This document shows, piece by piece, positions 1-8,254 of a stretch of 64,000 nucleotides of DNA; within the stretch, counting starts at the first letter, position 1; each line of letters opens with the position of its first letter. The translations under genes and the position numbers were made by a program. This DNA is from Microbacterium sp. MPKO10 (lineage in GTDB: Bacteria > Actinomycetota > Actinomycetes > Actinomycetales > Microbacteriaceae), in NCBI RefSeq assembly GCF_026107415.2, contig NZ_JAPCHX010000001.1:434001-498000 (forward strand), read 5' to 3'. The notes beneath the pieces were generated by a model. That model ran no database searches. It was not told where the DNA came from and was given only the letters and a program-made list of their open reading frames with translations.

Positions 1-407
1 GGATGCGCCGAGACGTCGAGGTCGCTCCAATCATCAGTATCTCCGAGCAGTTCGGGAACACCGTCGATCGCCCACGCAGCGCCGGGCCCCCACGCTGTGG
101 CCTGAACGTCGGCCGTGCGCTGGGCGAGGTGCAGAGTCGCTGCGCCCTCCGGGGTCAGGAACGTCACCCAGGCGCCGTCGATCGTGCGCCGAAAACCGGG
201 GCCGTCTCCGCCGCGCGCAAGAGGCGAGAGTGTCTCTCGCAGATCAAGCGGATGCCGCGGCCGGTACACGGTCGAGATGCAATGCTCACCCGCGCGGTCG
301 TCCTCTGTGACGTCGCCAAGCGCTTCGGCCACGGTGCGCAGTGCGACCCGAGGGATCTCACGCGTCTCGACGCCTCTCTCGGGGCGGCCGGGCTGTACGA
401 ACGACAT
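1..407 (-). CDS. DNA-3-methyladenine glycosylase family protein, N-terminal part (runs off left edge)
   Basis: An open reading frame on the minus strand starts at ATG 407-405 and is still open at base 1, so only about 135 N-terminal residues are visible. The stretch beginning STVYRPRHPLDL and continuing with RRTIDGAWVTF and WGPGAAWAIDGVPELLG reads like the N-terminal domain of actinobacterial AlkA-type DNA-3-methyladenine glycosylases, which excise alkylated purines. The HhH motif and catalytic Asp lie outside the window, so activity cannot be judged. It is divergent from the SUFU gene. The assignment rests on family recall of the N-terminal signature. Confidence 0.72.
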   Translation of the reverse strand, partial: MSFVQPGRPERGVETREIPRVALRTVAEALGDVTEDDRAGEHCISTVYRPRHPLDLRETLSPLARGGDGPGFRRTIDGAWVTFLTPEGAATLHLAQRTADVQATAWGPGAAWAIDGVPELLGDTDDWSDLDVSAH

Positions 408-529
408 GCAAAAACCCTATGTGGTGCGTCTGACAGTCGGGCATCGCCAGGCCGCGAGTGAGTGACTGTCGCGACCAGGAATTAGGGTGGGACGACGAAC
501 CGATCCCAAACCGATTCCGAGGAGCCACA

Positions 530-1111
530 GTGATCGATTCCCCCGAGATCGTCGCCCGAGTGCTGGGCGGGTTTGCGTCCGAGCCGCATGAGCAGCCAAC
601 GACGCGAACCACGCCGGATGGTGAACGGCGAATCGGGATGCTGCACGTCCCCGATTGCCCAGACACGGGGCTGTCGTCGTGGGCAAGCCTTGAGGCGAGC
701 GCGTTTTCGACACCGTTTCGCACTCCAGACAAGCGACCCGTCCGCGTCGAGTTCGTGGCGGCGATAGACGATCGTCTCGATCGGTTCGGCGATGCCGTCG
801 CTGCCTGCGCCTTCGCCATTGGCCCAGAGAGCGGCGTCAGGCCGGGCACTGTGTACCACGATGTGGTTTCGCGTCTCTACCCGTCGGCTTCAACCCCGCA
901 CCTGATGTCGGTGACGCCGTTCGTCTGGGAGGGCGCGTTCATTCCGTACGACGATGACGATGCGCACGTGACTTGGTTGCAGCTCGTACCGATTACCGAC
1001 CGAGAGGCGCGTTTCGTCGCAGAATATGGCATCACGGCACTCGAGGATGCCTTCGAGCACGATCAGCCCGACCTCTACAGCGTCGAACGTGCCGACGTGC
1101 GTCTCGGGTGA
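530..1111 (+). CDS. Suppressor-of-fused (SUFU) domain protein
   Basis: This 193-residue protein ends with VTPFVWEG, VTWLQLVPITDREARFV and DLYSVERADV, the conserved core of the bacterial SUFU family. The frame is open from a GTG at 458, but the GTG at 530 has a good ribosome site (GAGGAG at 519-524, 5 nt spacing), so 530 is preferred. Bacterial SUFU proteins are common as immunity proteins of polymorphic toxins and also occur as stand-alone genes. The ankyrin gene follows after 9 nt, suggesting co-transcription. No toxin gene is visible nearby. No signal peptide or membrane segment is seen, so it should be cytoplasmic. Confidence 0.75.
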   Translation: MIDSPEIVARVLGGFASEPHEQPTTRTTPDGERRIGMLHVPDCPDTGLSSWASLEASAFSTPFRTPDKRPVRVEFVAAIDDRLDRFGDAVAACAFAIGPESGVRPGTVYHDVVSRLYPSASTPHLMSVTPFVWEGAFIPYDDDDAHVTWLQLVPITDREARFVAEYGITALEDAFEHDQPDLYSVERADVRLG

Positions 1112-1120
1112 GGGGCACGT

Positions 1121-1804
1121 ATGCAGGCCATCTTCACCGACATTGTTGCGGGTGACGAGCGGAAGGTTCTCGAGCGGGTCGAGAAGGAGCCAACAGTCAT
1201 CTCTGCGGTAGCCACGGGAAAGCCGAGGAAGTACGCAGGGCAGTCGCCGTTGCAGGTCGCGATCCGGTCCGGGTCGTTCCGCATCGCCCAGATGCTCCTG
1301 TCGCACGGTGCGGACCCGAACTTCGTTGATGCGGAGTCGGCAACGGGCTGGTCCGCTCCCGTACTTCATGATGCGATCGCGGCGGCAGTCAAGCGGTCTC
1401 GCTGGCTCCGCCCCGCCGCCCCGGGTGCGCCCGATCCCGAGTGGCGGCTCGCCAACAGTGCTGAGCAGGCCGACTCGGCGTTCGCCGTCCTCTCAGCGTT
1501 GCTGAACGCTGGCGCGCGTATCGACATGCTCGATTCGTACGAATGCGCTGCCTTGGGGCGCGCTGCAGTGGCCGCACGCGAGATCCTCCCGAAGCACTGG
1601 TACAACGACCCGGATCGCGTCGACGAGAAACCGTTGAACCCAGAGCTCGTTGACGATCTCGCGCGCATTTTCGGTTCCCTGTACGTGCACGGCGCCGACC
1701 CGAGCGAGGTCGACCGGCAACTCGGGCGCCCGCTTGACGAGTTCTACGCCGCTGAACCTGTCGGGGCCTTTCTCACGGTGCCGGGCGCCGACTCGAACGA
1801 TTGA
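1121..1804 (+). CDS. Ankyrin-repeat protein
   Basis: The product has 227 residues. The segment around residues 44-65 (GQSPLQVAIRSGSFRIAQML, then LSHGADPNFVD) is a textbook ankyrin repeat, and further degenerate repeats (LLNAGARIDMLDSYECAALG; YVHGADPSEVD) follow. Ankyrin proteins bind partners and have no catalytic residues of their own. The gene starts 9 nt after the SUFU gene. SUFU and ankyrin families both serve as immunity proteins in polymorphic-toxin loci, so the pair may be toxin antidotes, although no toxin is present. A housekeeping adaptor role is equally possible. Confidence 0.7.
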   Translation: MQAIFTDIVAGDERKVLERVEKEPTVISAVATGKPRKYAGQSPLQVAIRSGSFRIAQMLLSHGADPNFVDAESATGWSAPVLHDAIAAAVKRSRWLRPAAPGAPDPEWRLANSAEQADSAFAVLSALLNAGARIDMLDSYECAALGRAAVAAREILPKHWYNDPDRVDEKPLNPELVDDLARIFGSLYVHGADPSEVDRQLGRPLDEFYAAEPVGAFLTVPGADSND

Positions 1805-1848
1805 TCAGAACACAATCTCAGGCGCGGGCACATCTCACCGTGCCGGTG

Positions 1849-2112
1849 TCAGCTGCCTCCGGCAAAGAGGCGCCTGGTCTGTGCTGTCTGTCGAAGCTTC
1901 ACCAGCATGTAGTTCAGCGCTTGTTCTTCGGTGGTGAAGGTGCGGAACGTCGTGTCGACGATCATGCCCCGGTCGATCGTGAGATAGACGGTCCAATCCG
2001 ACTCGCGGCGTTCGAGCACAACCGAGTCTTCTCGAATGGGCTGCTCATCGAGGAATACAGCGTCGATGAAACCCTCCTCGACAATGATGGTCTTGAGCTG
2101 AGTACGATTCAT
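1849..2112 (-). CDS. Small protein resembling the Imm59 immunity family
   Basis: This 87-residue protein has the order QLKTIIVEEGF, then DSVVLERRESDWTVYLTIDRG, then FTTEEQALNYMLVKL. That pattern (helix with EG, Leu-Glu strand, W-x-VY strand, xRG turn, E-x-AL-x-Y helix) is what I recall of the Imm59-type immunity fold, with low to moderate certainty. It is convergent with the ankyrin gene and separated from it by 44 bp. It would be the third immunity-like gene in a row. No transmembrane segment or catalytic motif is visible. It could also be an unrelated small alpha/beta protein. Confidence 0.55.
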   Translation of the reverse strand: MNRTQLKTIIVEEGFIDAVFLDEQPIREDSVVLERRESDWTVYLTIDRGMIVDTTFRTFTTEEQALNYMLVKLRQTAQTRRLFAGGS

Positions 2113-2186
2113 CGACGTTCACACTAGTCGCCGCGGCTCTGTCCCCACACAGATGTGTCGTGTACCAACGGCCTCAAAGTGTGAGA

Positions 2187-2234
2187 TTATCCACAGTTTT
2201 ACTCGTAGTTGTGTTCGATTTTGAGTTATCCACA
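2187..2234 (+). promoter_or_regulatory. Two consensus DnaA-box sequences in an AT-rich spacer
   Basis: TTATCCACA occurs at 2187-2195 and again at 2226-2234, in the same orientation and 39 bp apart. The surrounding spacer is visibly AT-rich for this genome. Both copies match the TTATnCACA DnaA box exactly. They lie 50-100 bp upstream of the HNH gene start, so DnaA regulation of that gene is possible; an origin is unlikely because no dnaA or dnaN gene is adjacent. Confidence 0.4.
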
Positions 2235-2272
2235 GTGGAGCTATTCTTCGAATAAATGTCGGTGGTTTCTTC

Positions 2273-2278
2273 TAGAAT
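2273..2278 (+). promoter_or_regulatory. -10 element TAGAAT for leaderless HNH gene
   Basis: TAGAAT is followed by exactly 6 nt and then the ATG at 2285, which places the transcription start at or next to the start codon. No ribosome site precedes the ATG. Confidence 0.45.
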
Positions 2279-2284
2279 CGGTGC

Positions 2285-4312
2285 ATGGATGATTACAAGA
2301 AGCCTCCTCGGGGCCCGGATGATTGGGGTCCTCGGGGTGGGCATGAGGAAGTACATCATGACCCTCCGTCACAGCCGGAATCTGGTGCTGACAAGTCGCA
2401 CGTAGACGCCGAGGCTGGCGAGGATGCCGGAGCCACAGTCGAGACAAACGCTGGCACTGGCGACGGTCACGCAGATGTCGCAGAGGCTCACGCTGATACC
2501 GAGCCCGTTGCTGGTGCTGCAGGCGCAGACGTTGTCGCCAGTGCCGCAGCCGATGCAGGCGTTGACGCTGGCGCCGGTCACGTAGATGCCGCCGAAGCGG
2601 GTGCTCACGCTGGTGCCGACAGTGACGCTTACGCGGACACCGACACTGACACCGACACCGTCGCCGAGGCTGACGCTGATCCTGCTGCTGATGCGAATGC
2701 AGCCGCAGACGCTGATCCTGCTGTTGATGCCGAGGTAGCCACAGCCACGGGTGCTGAGGCTGGCGTAGACGCTGTGGTGTTGGGTCTTCGTTCGCGGCTG
2801 GATGCCGTTGTTGATAGCTCCCGTCAGATCGCTGCGGCTGAGGCTGCGCGTTCGCGTGGCGTGTATGCGATGTTGCAGGATGCTCTGGATCACCCGAGCG
2901 TCTTCGTCCCGAGTACGACAGAGCTCACGCGTGTTGATCTGAATGGTGAGGCCGAAGGGTGGGTGCGTTCGGCGTTGGCGCAAGAGATCGGTGCCGCATT
3001 GCGAATCACGACCGGTCAAGCTCACGCCCTGATGACGGATGCTGAACTGCTCTGCGAACACCTCACGGGAACTCTCACTGCTCTGGCTGACGGTGAGATC
3101 TCCAGGCAGCACGTGAGCACGATGATCCGCCAAGCGATCACGCTCCCCGACGATGACGCGGTGGCGTAGTTCGAAACTATGGCGTTACCGAAAGCACGCC
3201 AGCAGTCGCCGACGCAGTTCTCCCGTGCCGCGGTCAAGATCCGTGAGGGCTTGTTCCCTGACACGATTGAGGAGCGTCGTGCGGATGCGGTGAAGAAGCG
3301 TCGTGTGGACTGCTACGGCCTGGACGATGGCATGGGCAGACTCAGTATCGATGCACCCATCGAAGTCGTGATGAGCCTGCACAACGCCGCAACCCAGACA
3401 GCACGCGCGTTGAAAGCAGCAGGAGATGACCGCACACAGGCACAAATCGAAGCCGACGCCCTCATTGACGCGATCATGATCGGCTTCACCACCAACACCC
3501 GAACTGGCGCTGGCACCGGGACCGGCGCCGGCACCGGGGCCGAGGCCGTGGCCGGTGCTGGCATCGGGGCCGAGGCCGTGGCCGGTGCTGGCATCGGGGC
3601 CGAGGCCGTGGCCGGTGCTGGCATCGGGGCCGAGGCCGTGGCCGGTGCTGGCACCGGGGCCGTGGCCGGCGTCAGCGCCCCTGGCGTCGGTGCCTCCGGC
3701 ATTGGTGCAGACCGCCTCGGCGGAGTTCGCCCGAACGTGCACGTCACCGTCCCCGTCATGACGCTCCTCGGCAAATCGAACGAGCCAGGACAGCTCGATG
3801 GGTATGGGCCGATCGCACCTTCCGTGGCGAGAGAACTCGCGGCACGGGCACCGAGCTTCATCCGGTTACTCACACACCCGGAGACCGGTGCCGTGCTCTC
3901 CGTCGGCAGAGACAGCTACACCGTCCCCGCCGACCTGAAACGCGTCATCCGATTACGAGACGAAACCTGCACCGGCATCGGCTGCAACAAACCAGCCACC
4001 ATTTGCGACATCGATCACGTTCTGGAATGGCAAAACGGAGGAGAAACGAAGTTGAGTAACAACACCCCGGAATGCAAGCAGCATCACATGATCCGACACC
4101 ACACCACCTGGCAAATCCGACTCACTGATAATCAGGTCGAATGGGTATCGCCACTCGGATACACCTACCGAGTACCGAGAGCATCCAACGTCCAATTCGC
4201 CGAAACCGCACCGGTGGTCGACGAGGCGGCGGGCGACGGGAACGACATCGGCGACGACGGTGACGAGAGCGCGAACGTAACAACGGAGTACGCTGACACC
4301 CCACCGTTTTAA
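2285..4312 (+). pseudogene. DUF222 / HNH endonuclease (13E12-repeat type), interrupted by in-frame TAG
   Basis: Two open frames, 2285-3169 and 3179-4312, lie in the same frame and are separated only by the TAG at 3167-3169 and three further codons. The first gives 294 residues: an acidic Ala/Asp/Thr-rich N-terminal region of about 150 residues, then the start of DUF222 (LRSRLDAVVDSSRQIAAAEA). The second continues DUF222 (FETMALPKARQQSPTQF, then KKRRVDCYGLDDGMGRLS), passes through a Gly/Ala repeat insert and ends with the HNH module (CTGIGCNKPATICDIDH, then HHMIRHHT). The joined product would be about 676 residues. A single nonsense change explains the break, so this is a recent pseudogene, a readthrough gene or a sequence error. 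These genes are multicopy in actinobacteria and of poorly known function. Confidence 0.75.
3541..3660 (+). repeat. Four 30-bp tandem repeats inside the HNH gene
   Basis: A 30-bp unit encoding GAEAVAGAGI is repeated four times head to tail. The first three copies are identical and the last ends ACC instead of ATC. Shorter Gly-Thr/Ala units flank it upstream. The repeat is in frame, so copy-number changes would preserve the downstream HNH frame. Confidence 0.9.
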
Positions 4313-4416
4313 GCCGCGGAACAGGTGGCCCGGCAGCAGCGAAGTCAGCGATGGCCGTGGTGATGCCGACCAATCAGCGTTCAGCATCCGGCCACACCGA
4401 TGTCGGTGCCCTCCCC

Positions 4417-4422
4417 TATCCT
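4417..4422 (+). promoter_or_regulatory. -10 element TATCCT for leaderless oxidoreductase gene
   Basis: TATCCT is followed by 7 nt and the ATG at 4430. This supports 4430 rather than the upstream ATG at 4400 as the translation start. Confidence 0.4.
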
Positions 4423-4429
4423 CTCAAAC

Positions 4430-5794
4430 ATGACATCTTCTCGAATTACTTCTGATGCTGCCGAACTGTCCAACCTCATCTCCGGCCCCGTTCTCGTCAG
4501 AGGCGACCCCCACTTCTCCGATGAAGTAACTGGCCAGAACCTCTGGCTTGAACACAATCCCGACATCGTTGTCGGCGTCGAGTCTGAGAACGACATCGTC
4601 GAAGCCGTGCGCTTCGCCCTGGCCCATAACCTTACGATCCACGTTCAGGCCACAGGTCACGGCACACGCGAGAGCATCAACAGCGGGATGCTGATCAGCA
4701 CCCGCCGTTTCGCTACGGTGAGTATCGACCCCGCATCACGAACCGCGACAATCGGGGCCGGCGCACGCTGGCGGGCCGTCGCGAACGACGCTGCTCCACA
4801 CGGACTCGCTCCCATCACAGGATCCGCCCCAGGCGTCGGCGTCGTCGGTTTTCTACTCGGCGGAGGCCTCGGACCCCTGGCACGAAGCCACGGATTCGGC
4901 TCAGACTGGGTGCGCAGCATACGCATCGTCACAGGGACGGGTGAGCTCGTGACAGCATCCGATAACGAGAATCCCGAACTGTTCTGGGCGCTTCGCGGCG
5001 GAAAATCCGGATTCGGCATCGTCACCGAGGTCACTATCGAACTCGCCGAGATTCCGTCACTGTATGCCGGCAGCATGATGTATTCCGCCGACCACGTGAA
5101 CGACATGCTGCGTGCATGGTCACAGTGGACCCGTGACGTTCCAGAGAACGTCACAAGCTCTGCCGCGATCATGCGATTTCCCGACGTCGAGCAGGTTCCC
5201 GCGGCAATGCGCGGGGCAACCGTATTGAGCATTCGCGTCGCAGCTCCCGTCACCGAGAGCGAAGGGGAGGCCATCGTCGCACCCCTGAGAGAAGCGGCAC
5301 CAACAATGGTTGACGAGATCGGCATGATGGCGCTCACCGATACGGGCAAGATCCACAACGACCCGGAAGACCCGACGCCCATGCACGGATGGACGCAGGG
5401 GTACTCACTCTCGTCGGTTGACGATGCATTCGTGGAAACGTTCATCTCGGCATTCGGCACGCAGACCGCGACGCCCCTCACGAGCGCGGAACTGCGCCAC
5501 ATCGGAAGCAGCCGCAACACACCGAACACTGCAGCCGGAGGCCGCGACGGGGAGTTCCTCTTCAGCGTTCTCGGTATTTCTCCCGTGGCCCAAGACGAAG
5601 TCTTCGCCTCTGCCGCAGCTCAGTTTCTCACTGACATCGAGCCGTGGCGCGCTGCGCAGTCTCCCGTGAACTTTCTGGGAGAGACACCGCTCGACGAGCT
5701 TCCCGCCCGTGCATGGGCACCCGAGGTGGCCGACCGGCTGAGCGCGTTGCGCCGCACGATGAATCCGCGCGGGCTCATTCACGGGCTGCAGTGA
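4430..5794 (+). CDS. FAD-binding oxidoreductase (berberine-bridge-enzyme-like, PCMH fold)
   Basis: The 454-residue product has an N-terminal FAD_binding_4 (PCMH) domain, residues about 30-170: the VQATGHGTR loop carries the usual flavinylated His, and GVGVVGFLLGGGLGPLARSHG is followed by a Trp-Ala-Leu-Arg-Gly-Gly segment. The second covalent anchor, a Cys in the GxCPxVGVxG position of bicovalent enzymes, is Ala here, so a single His linkage is expected. The substrate domain fills the rest. The usual C-terminal BBE segment is not obvious. Relatives oxidise alcohols, sugars or alkaloid-like compounds with O2; the substrate cannot be inferred. It converges on the thioesterase gene with 9 bp between stops. 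Confidence 0.8.
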   Translation: MTSSRITSDAAELSNLISGPVLVRGDPHFSDEVTGQNLWLEHNPDIVVGVESENDIVEAVRFALAHNLTIHVQATGHGTRESINSGMLISTRRFATVSIDPASRTATIGAGARWRAVANDAAPHGLAPITGSAPGVGVVGFLLGGGLGPLARSHGFGSDWVRSIRIVTGTGELVTASDNENPELFWALRGGKSGFGIVTEVTIELAEIPSLYAGSMMYSADHVNDMLRAWSQWTRDVPENVTSSAAIMRFPDVEQVPAAMRGATVLSIRVAAPVTESEGEAIVAPLREAAPTMVDEIGMMALTDTGKIHNDPEDPTPMHGWTQGYSLSSVDDAFVETFISAFGTQTATPLTSAELRHIGSSRNTPNTAAGGRDGEFLFSVLGISPVAQDEVFASAAAQFLTDIEPWRAAQSPVNFLGETPLDELPARAWAPEVADRLSALRRTMNPRGLIHGLQ

Positions 5795-5803
5795 CCGCGC
5801 CAG

Positions 5804-6367
5804 CTATGCCCAGAGGCTCGGCGCCGACTCACGCGTCGACGGCAGCGCGGCATCCTGCCCCCACTGCACAAGCCACTCCGGCACCGTGAGATCGCGGTCG
5901 TGATCGTGGCCGATCGCGTCGAGCAGCTCAGCGACCGAGACCGTGCCTCCCGTCTTCTTGAGGAAGCGTGCGCGAATGAACGCACGCGTGTACACCTCGC
6001 CCTTCACAACGGCACGGTGCTCAAGATAGAAGGCCTTGTCATCGAAGCCGAGAATGCGCGTCTCGACGGTGAAACGCTGCCACAGCGTCAGTGATTTGCG
6101 GAACGTGATCGTCTCGCTGGCCACGACGGGATACCAGCCACGTTCGGTGAATGTCGTCCACATTCCGCTGCGCATCAGAAGATCGAACCGCCCGAGGTCG
6201 AAGAGCGAGAAGTAGACGCCGTTGTTGACGTGCTTCAGAATGTCGAGGTCCGTGGGCAGCACCCTCAGGTTCAGGCGACTGACCGAGTAGGGATCAGCCG
6301 GCCCGCGGCGCTGAAGCGCACGTCGTGCGCGAGAAAGAACGAGCATCGTACGCAGAATCATGTGCAT
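5804..6367 (-). CDS. Acyl-CoA thioesterase family protein (hotdog fold, 4HBT type)
   Basis: The motif LPTDLDILKHVNNGVYFSLFD (partly shown here) near residue 40 is the DxxxHVNNxxYF active-site signature of 4-hydroxybenzoyl-CoA-thioesterase-like hotdog proteins, followed by VASETITFRKSL and FYLEHRAVVKGEVYTRAF strands. These enzymes hydrolyse acyl-CoA thioesters in the cytoplasm. The frame stays open to 6466, but residues before the ATG at 6367 look non-coding (Arg/Cys-rich), so 6367 (187 aa) or the ATG at 6361 is preferred. It is a single gene, divergent from the VOC genes. Confidence 0.78.
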   Translation of the reverse strand: MHMILRTMLVLSRARRALQRRGPADPYSVSRLNLRVLPTDLDILKHVNNGVYFSLFDLGRFDLLMRSGMWTTFTERGWYPVVASETITFRKSLTLWQRFTVETRILGFDDKAFYLEHRAVVKGEVYTRAFIRARFLKKTGGTVSVAELLDAIGHDHDRDLTVPEWLVQWGQDAALPSTRESAPSLWA

Positions 6368-6528
6368 GACGTGAGAGTAGACGGATGCCGTGCGGCACCG
6401 CCGCTTGGCTGTCGGCGACCGACAAGTCGCCGTGCCGCCATCACGCAGCGATGTAGTTCTGCCCACAACGCACGCCTCGCGCCAGAAGCTTCTGCACCGA
6501 AACCTCCGTTTGTGTCGCGCGCGTCATC

Positions 6529-6534
6529 TATCCT
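6529..6534 (+). promoter_or_regulatory. -10 element TATCCT for leaderless VOC gene
   Basis: TATCCT is followed by 6 nt and the ATG at 6541; there is no ribosome-binding site. Confidence 0.42.
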
Positions 6535-6540
6535 GGGCGG

Positions 6541-6894
6541 ATGACATTGGAATGGGAACAGGTCATCGTCGACTCCCAAGACCCGCAGACACTCGGCCGC
6601 TGGTGGGCCGAAGCCCTCGGCTGGGTGATCGTCGATGATGAAGATGGCGTTGAGATCCGACCCAGCGCAGACAGGCTTCCGGGCATCCTGTTCGGAAATG
6701 ACGACAGCCCCAAGAAGGCCAAGAATCGGCTGCACTTCGACTTCCGCCCTGATGACAGGGACGCCGAAGTCGAGCGCCTGCTCGCACACGGTGCCCGCCG
6801 CGCCGACGTCGGCCAGACAGGCGATGAGCCCTGGGTGGTACTGCTCGACCCGGAGGACAACGAGTTCTGCGTACTGTCTCAGCGCGCATCGTGA
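6541..6894 (+). CDS. VOC-superfamily (glyoxalase-like) protein
   Basis: This 117-residue protein has the WEQVIVDSQDPQTLGRWWAEALG opening (shown in part) and the late LLDPEDNEFCVL strand typical of the small Glyoxalase_6 branch of the vicinal-oxygen-chelate fold. The late Glu (NEFC) matches the usual metal-ligand position, but the early ligand is not an obvious His, so metal-dependent activity is uncertain. A second VOC gene follows after 42 bp with its own promoter. Confidence 0.75.
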   Translation: MTLEWEQVIVDSQDPQTLGRWWAEALGWVIVDDEDGVEIRPSADRLPGILFGNDDSPKKAKNRLHFDFRPDDRDAEVERLLAHGARRADVGQTGDEPWVVLLDPEDNEFCVLSQRAS

Positions 6895-6924
6895 CGCAGC
6901 ATCCGGAGCGTCAGCGGTAATCGC

Positions 6925-6930
6925 TACGCT
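6925..6930 (+). promoter_or_regulatory. -10 element TACGCT for leaderless VOC gene
   Basis: TACGCT is followed by 6 nt and the ATG at 6937; no ribosome site is present. Confidence 0.4.
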
Positions 6931-6936
6931 CTCGGC

Positions 6937-7374
6937 ATGGATCAGAACGTACACTTCATGACCATCGCGTCGCACGACCTCGACGCGACACGGCAGTTCT
7001 ACGAGACCGGCGCGATGTGGGCGTCGCTTCTTGACGTGCCCGGCGAGATCATTTTCTACCAGGTCGCCCCCGGCACGGTGCTGAGCTTCTTCGACGCCGA
7101 CAAGTTCGCTCAGGATGCCGGCCTGCCCGCCGCCCCGGCTGTGAGTGGTGTGACACTTGCGCACAACACCTCGTCACGTGACGACGTCAAGATCATCGTG
7201 TCGCAGCTCGAGGTCGCAGGCGGCACGGTGTCCAAGCCTGCGCAGGACGGCGCGTTCGGCGGCGTGTTCCATGCCCACGTCACCGACCCGAACGGCGTCA
7301 TCTGGGAGATTGCGCACAACCCGTTCTGGGACGTCGCCGACGATGGCACCGTACTTCTCTCTGAGCCGAGTTGA
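6937..7374 (+). CDS. VOC-superfamily (glyoxalase-like) protein
   Basis: The product has 145 residues. VHFMTIASHDLDATRQFYE starts the first beta-alpha-beta module, and GGVFHAHVTDPNGVIWEIAHN ends the second, with the DPxGxxWEI signature and a terminal Glu ligand. The early His (VHF) and the late Glu sit at canonical metal positions. Close relatives are annotated as glyoxalase or bleomycin-resistance-like proteins; the substrate is unknown. It is transcribed in the same direction as the preceding VOC gene but probably from its own leaderless promoter. Confidence 0.75.
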   Translation: MDQNVHFMTIASHDLDATRQFYETGAMWASLLDVPGEIIFYQVAPGTVLSFFDADKFAQDAGLPAAPAVSGVTLAHNTSSRDDVKIIVSQLEVAGGTVSKPAQDGAFGGVFHAHVTDPNGVIWEIAHNPFWDVADDGTVLLSEPS

Positions 7375-7397
7375 TGTGGACCGGACGCCAGGATTGC

Positions 7398-7403
7398 TAA
7401 CGT
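7398..7403 (+). promoter_or_regulatory. -10 element TAACGT for leaderless membrane-protein gene
   Basis: TAACGT is followed by 6 nt (GACAGT) and the ATG at 7410; no ribosome site is present. Confidence 0.42.
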
Positions 7404-7409
7404 GACAGT

Positions 7410-8225
7410 ATGGCGCGGATTCGTCGACGGAGAACATCACCCGTGTGGTCGTTGGTCGCCTGGCTCTACACAAGGTGGCGAATCGCGCTCCCGATCGCCG
7501 CTGTCATTGTCGCGGCGATCGGCACACTCGACAGCTTCACCGATGCCGGAGGGACCCGAATTCTCGGCGCCCTCCCCTTCATCGTCCCCGGGCTGCTGTC
7601 TCTTCTGCATTGCCTTCTGATCCTGCGTGATGACGCGCCGAACGGGCGCCGCATCGCCGTGCATTTTCTGACGTCGGCGTTCGTGGTCGCACTCCCTGTC
7701 GTCGTCGTAAACGCGCTCGTTCTCATTGGCGCCTGGCTCGTCCCCAGCAATCAGGCCTTGGTCGGTCCCGACGTTCAGAACGCCTGGTGGCCGGGGACCC
7801 TGCTCGCGCAGGTCACGATCACGCTTTTCGGAGGCGTCGCCGGCCAGATTGGCGGCGCCCTTGTCGCGTTCATCCTCGTGGTGCTGCCCGTGATCGCCGT
7901 GCGTCACCCTCGGGTCATTGCGCAGGGTGGTGTGCTCGCAAAAATCGCGGACTCTCGGATCGGGAAGGCTGCGATCCTGTCACTCGTCTACGGCATCGCC
8001 GCGGCGTTCATCGGCGGCCTCATGGTGACGTTCACCCTCAAGCTCAATCTCAGTGACGTCGGATACCACCTGACCCTGCTCGTGTCGACGTTCGCGCATC
8101 TCGGCACGGTGCCGGCGACGCAGATCGTCTGGGCGTTCGGCTTTCTGCTCGTCATACTCGGCCTGGCCGCTCTCGTCTTCACGATCGTCGTCGCGTCACG
8201 GGCCAGCAAAAAGTCAGGAGATTGA
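7410..8225 (+). CDS. Multi-pass membrane protein of unknown function
   Basis: The 271-residue product starts with a basic cytoplasmic tip (MARIRRRR) and shows about six hydrophobic segments, near residues 27-45, 52-72, 85-112, 132-163, 185-210 and 240-262. It ends with a basic tail (SRASKKSGD). I recognise no catalytic motif or transporter signature. It is probably an inner-membrane protein transcribed alone. It converges on the gene at 8255. Confidence 0.65.
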   Translation: MARIRRRRTSPVWSLVAWLYTRWRIALPIAAVIVAAIGTLDSFTDAGGTRILGALPFIVPGLLSLLHCLLILRDDAPNGRRIAVHFLTSAFVVALPVVVVNALVLIGAWLVPSNQALVGPDVQNAWWPGTLLAQVTITLFGGVAGQIGGALVAFILVVLPVIAVRHPRVIAQGGVLAKIADSRIGKAAILSLVYGIAAAFIGGLMVTFTLKLNLSDVGYHLTLLVSTFAHLGTVPATQIVWAFGFLLVILGLAALVFTIVVASRASKKSGD

Positions 8226-8254
8226 CGCCCGGGGCCCGGCACCGAACTGCGCGG

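Noticed and set aside
2369-3133. 254-codon ORF antisense to the HNH gene
   Set aside because: Its Val-Ser-Ile-Cys-rich low-complexity sequence mirrors the Ala/Asp repeats on the coding strand; the sense frame carries recognisable DUF222.
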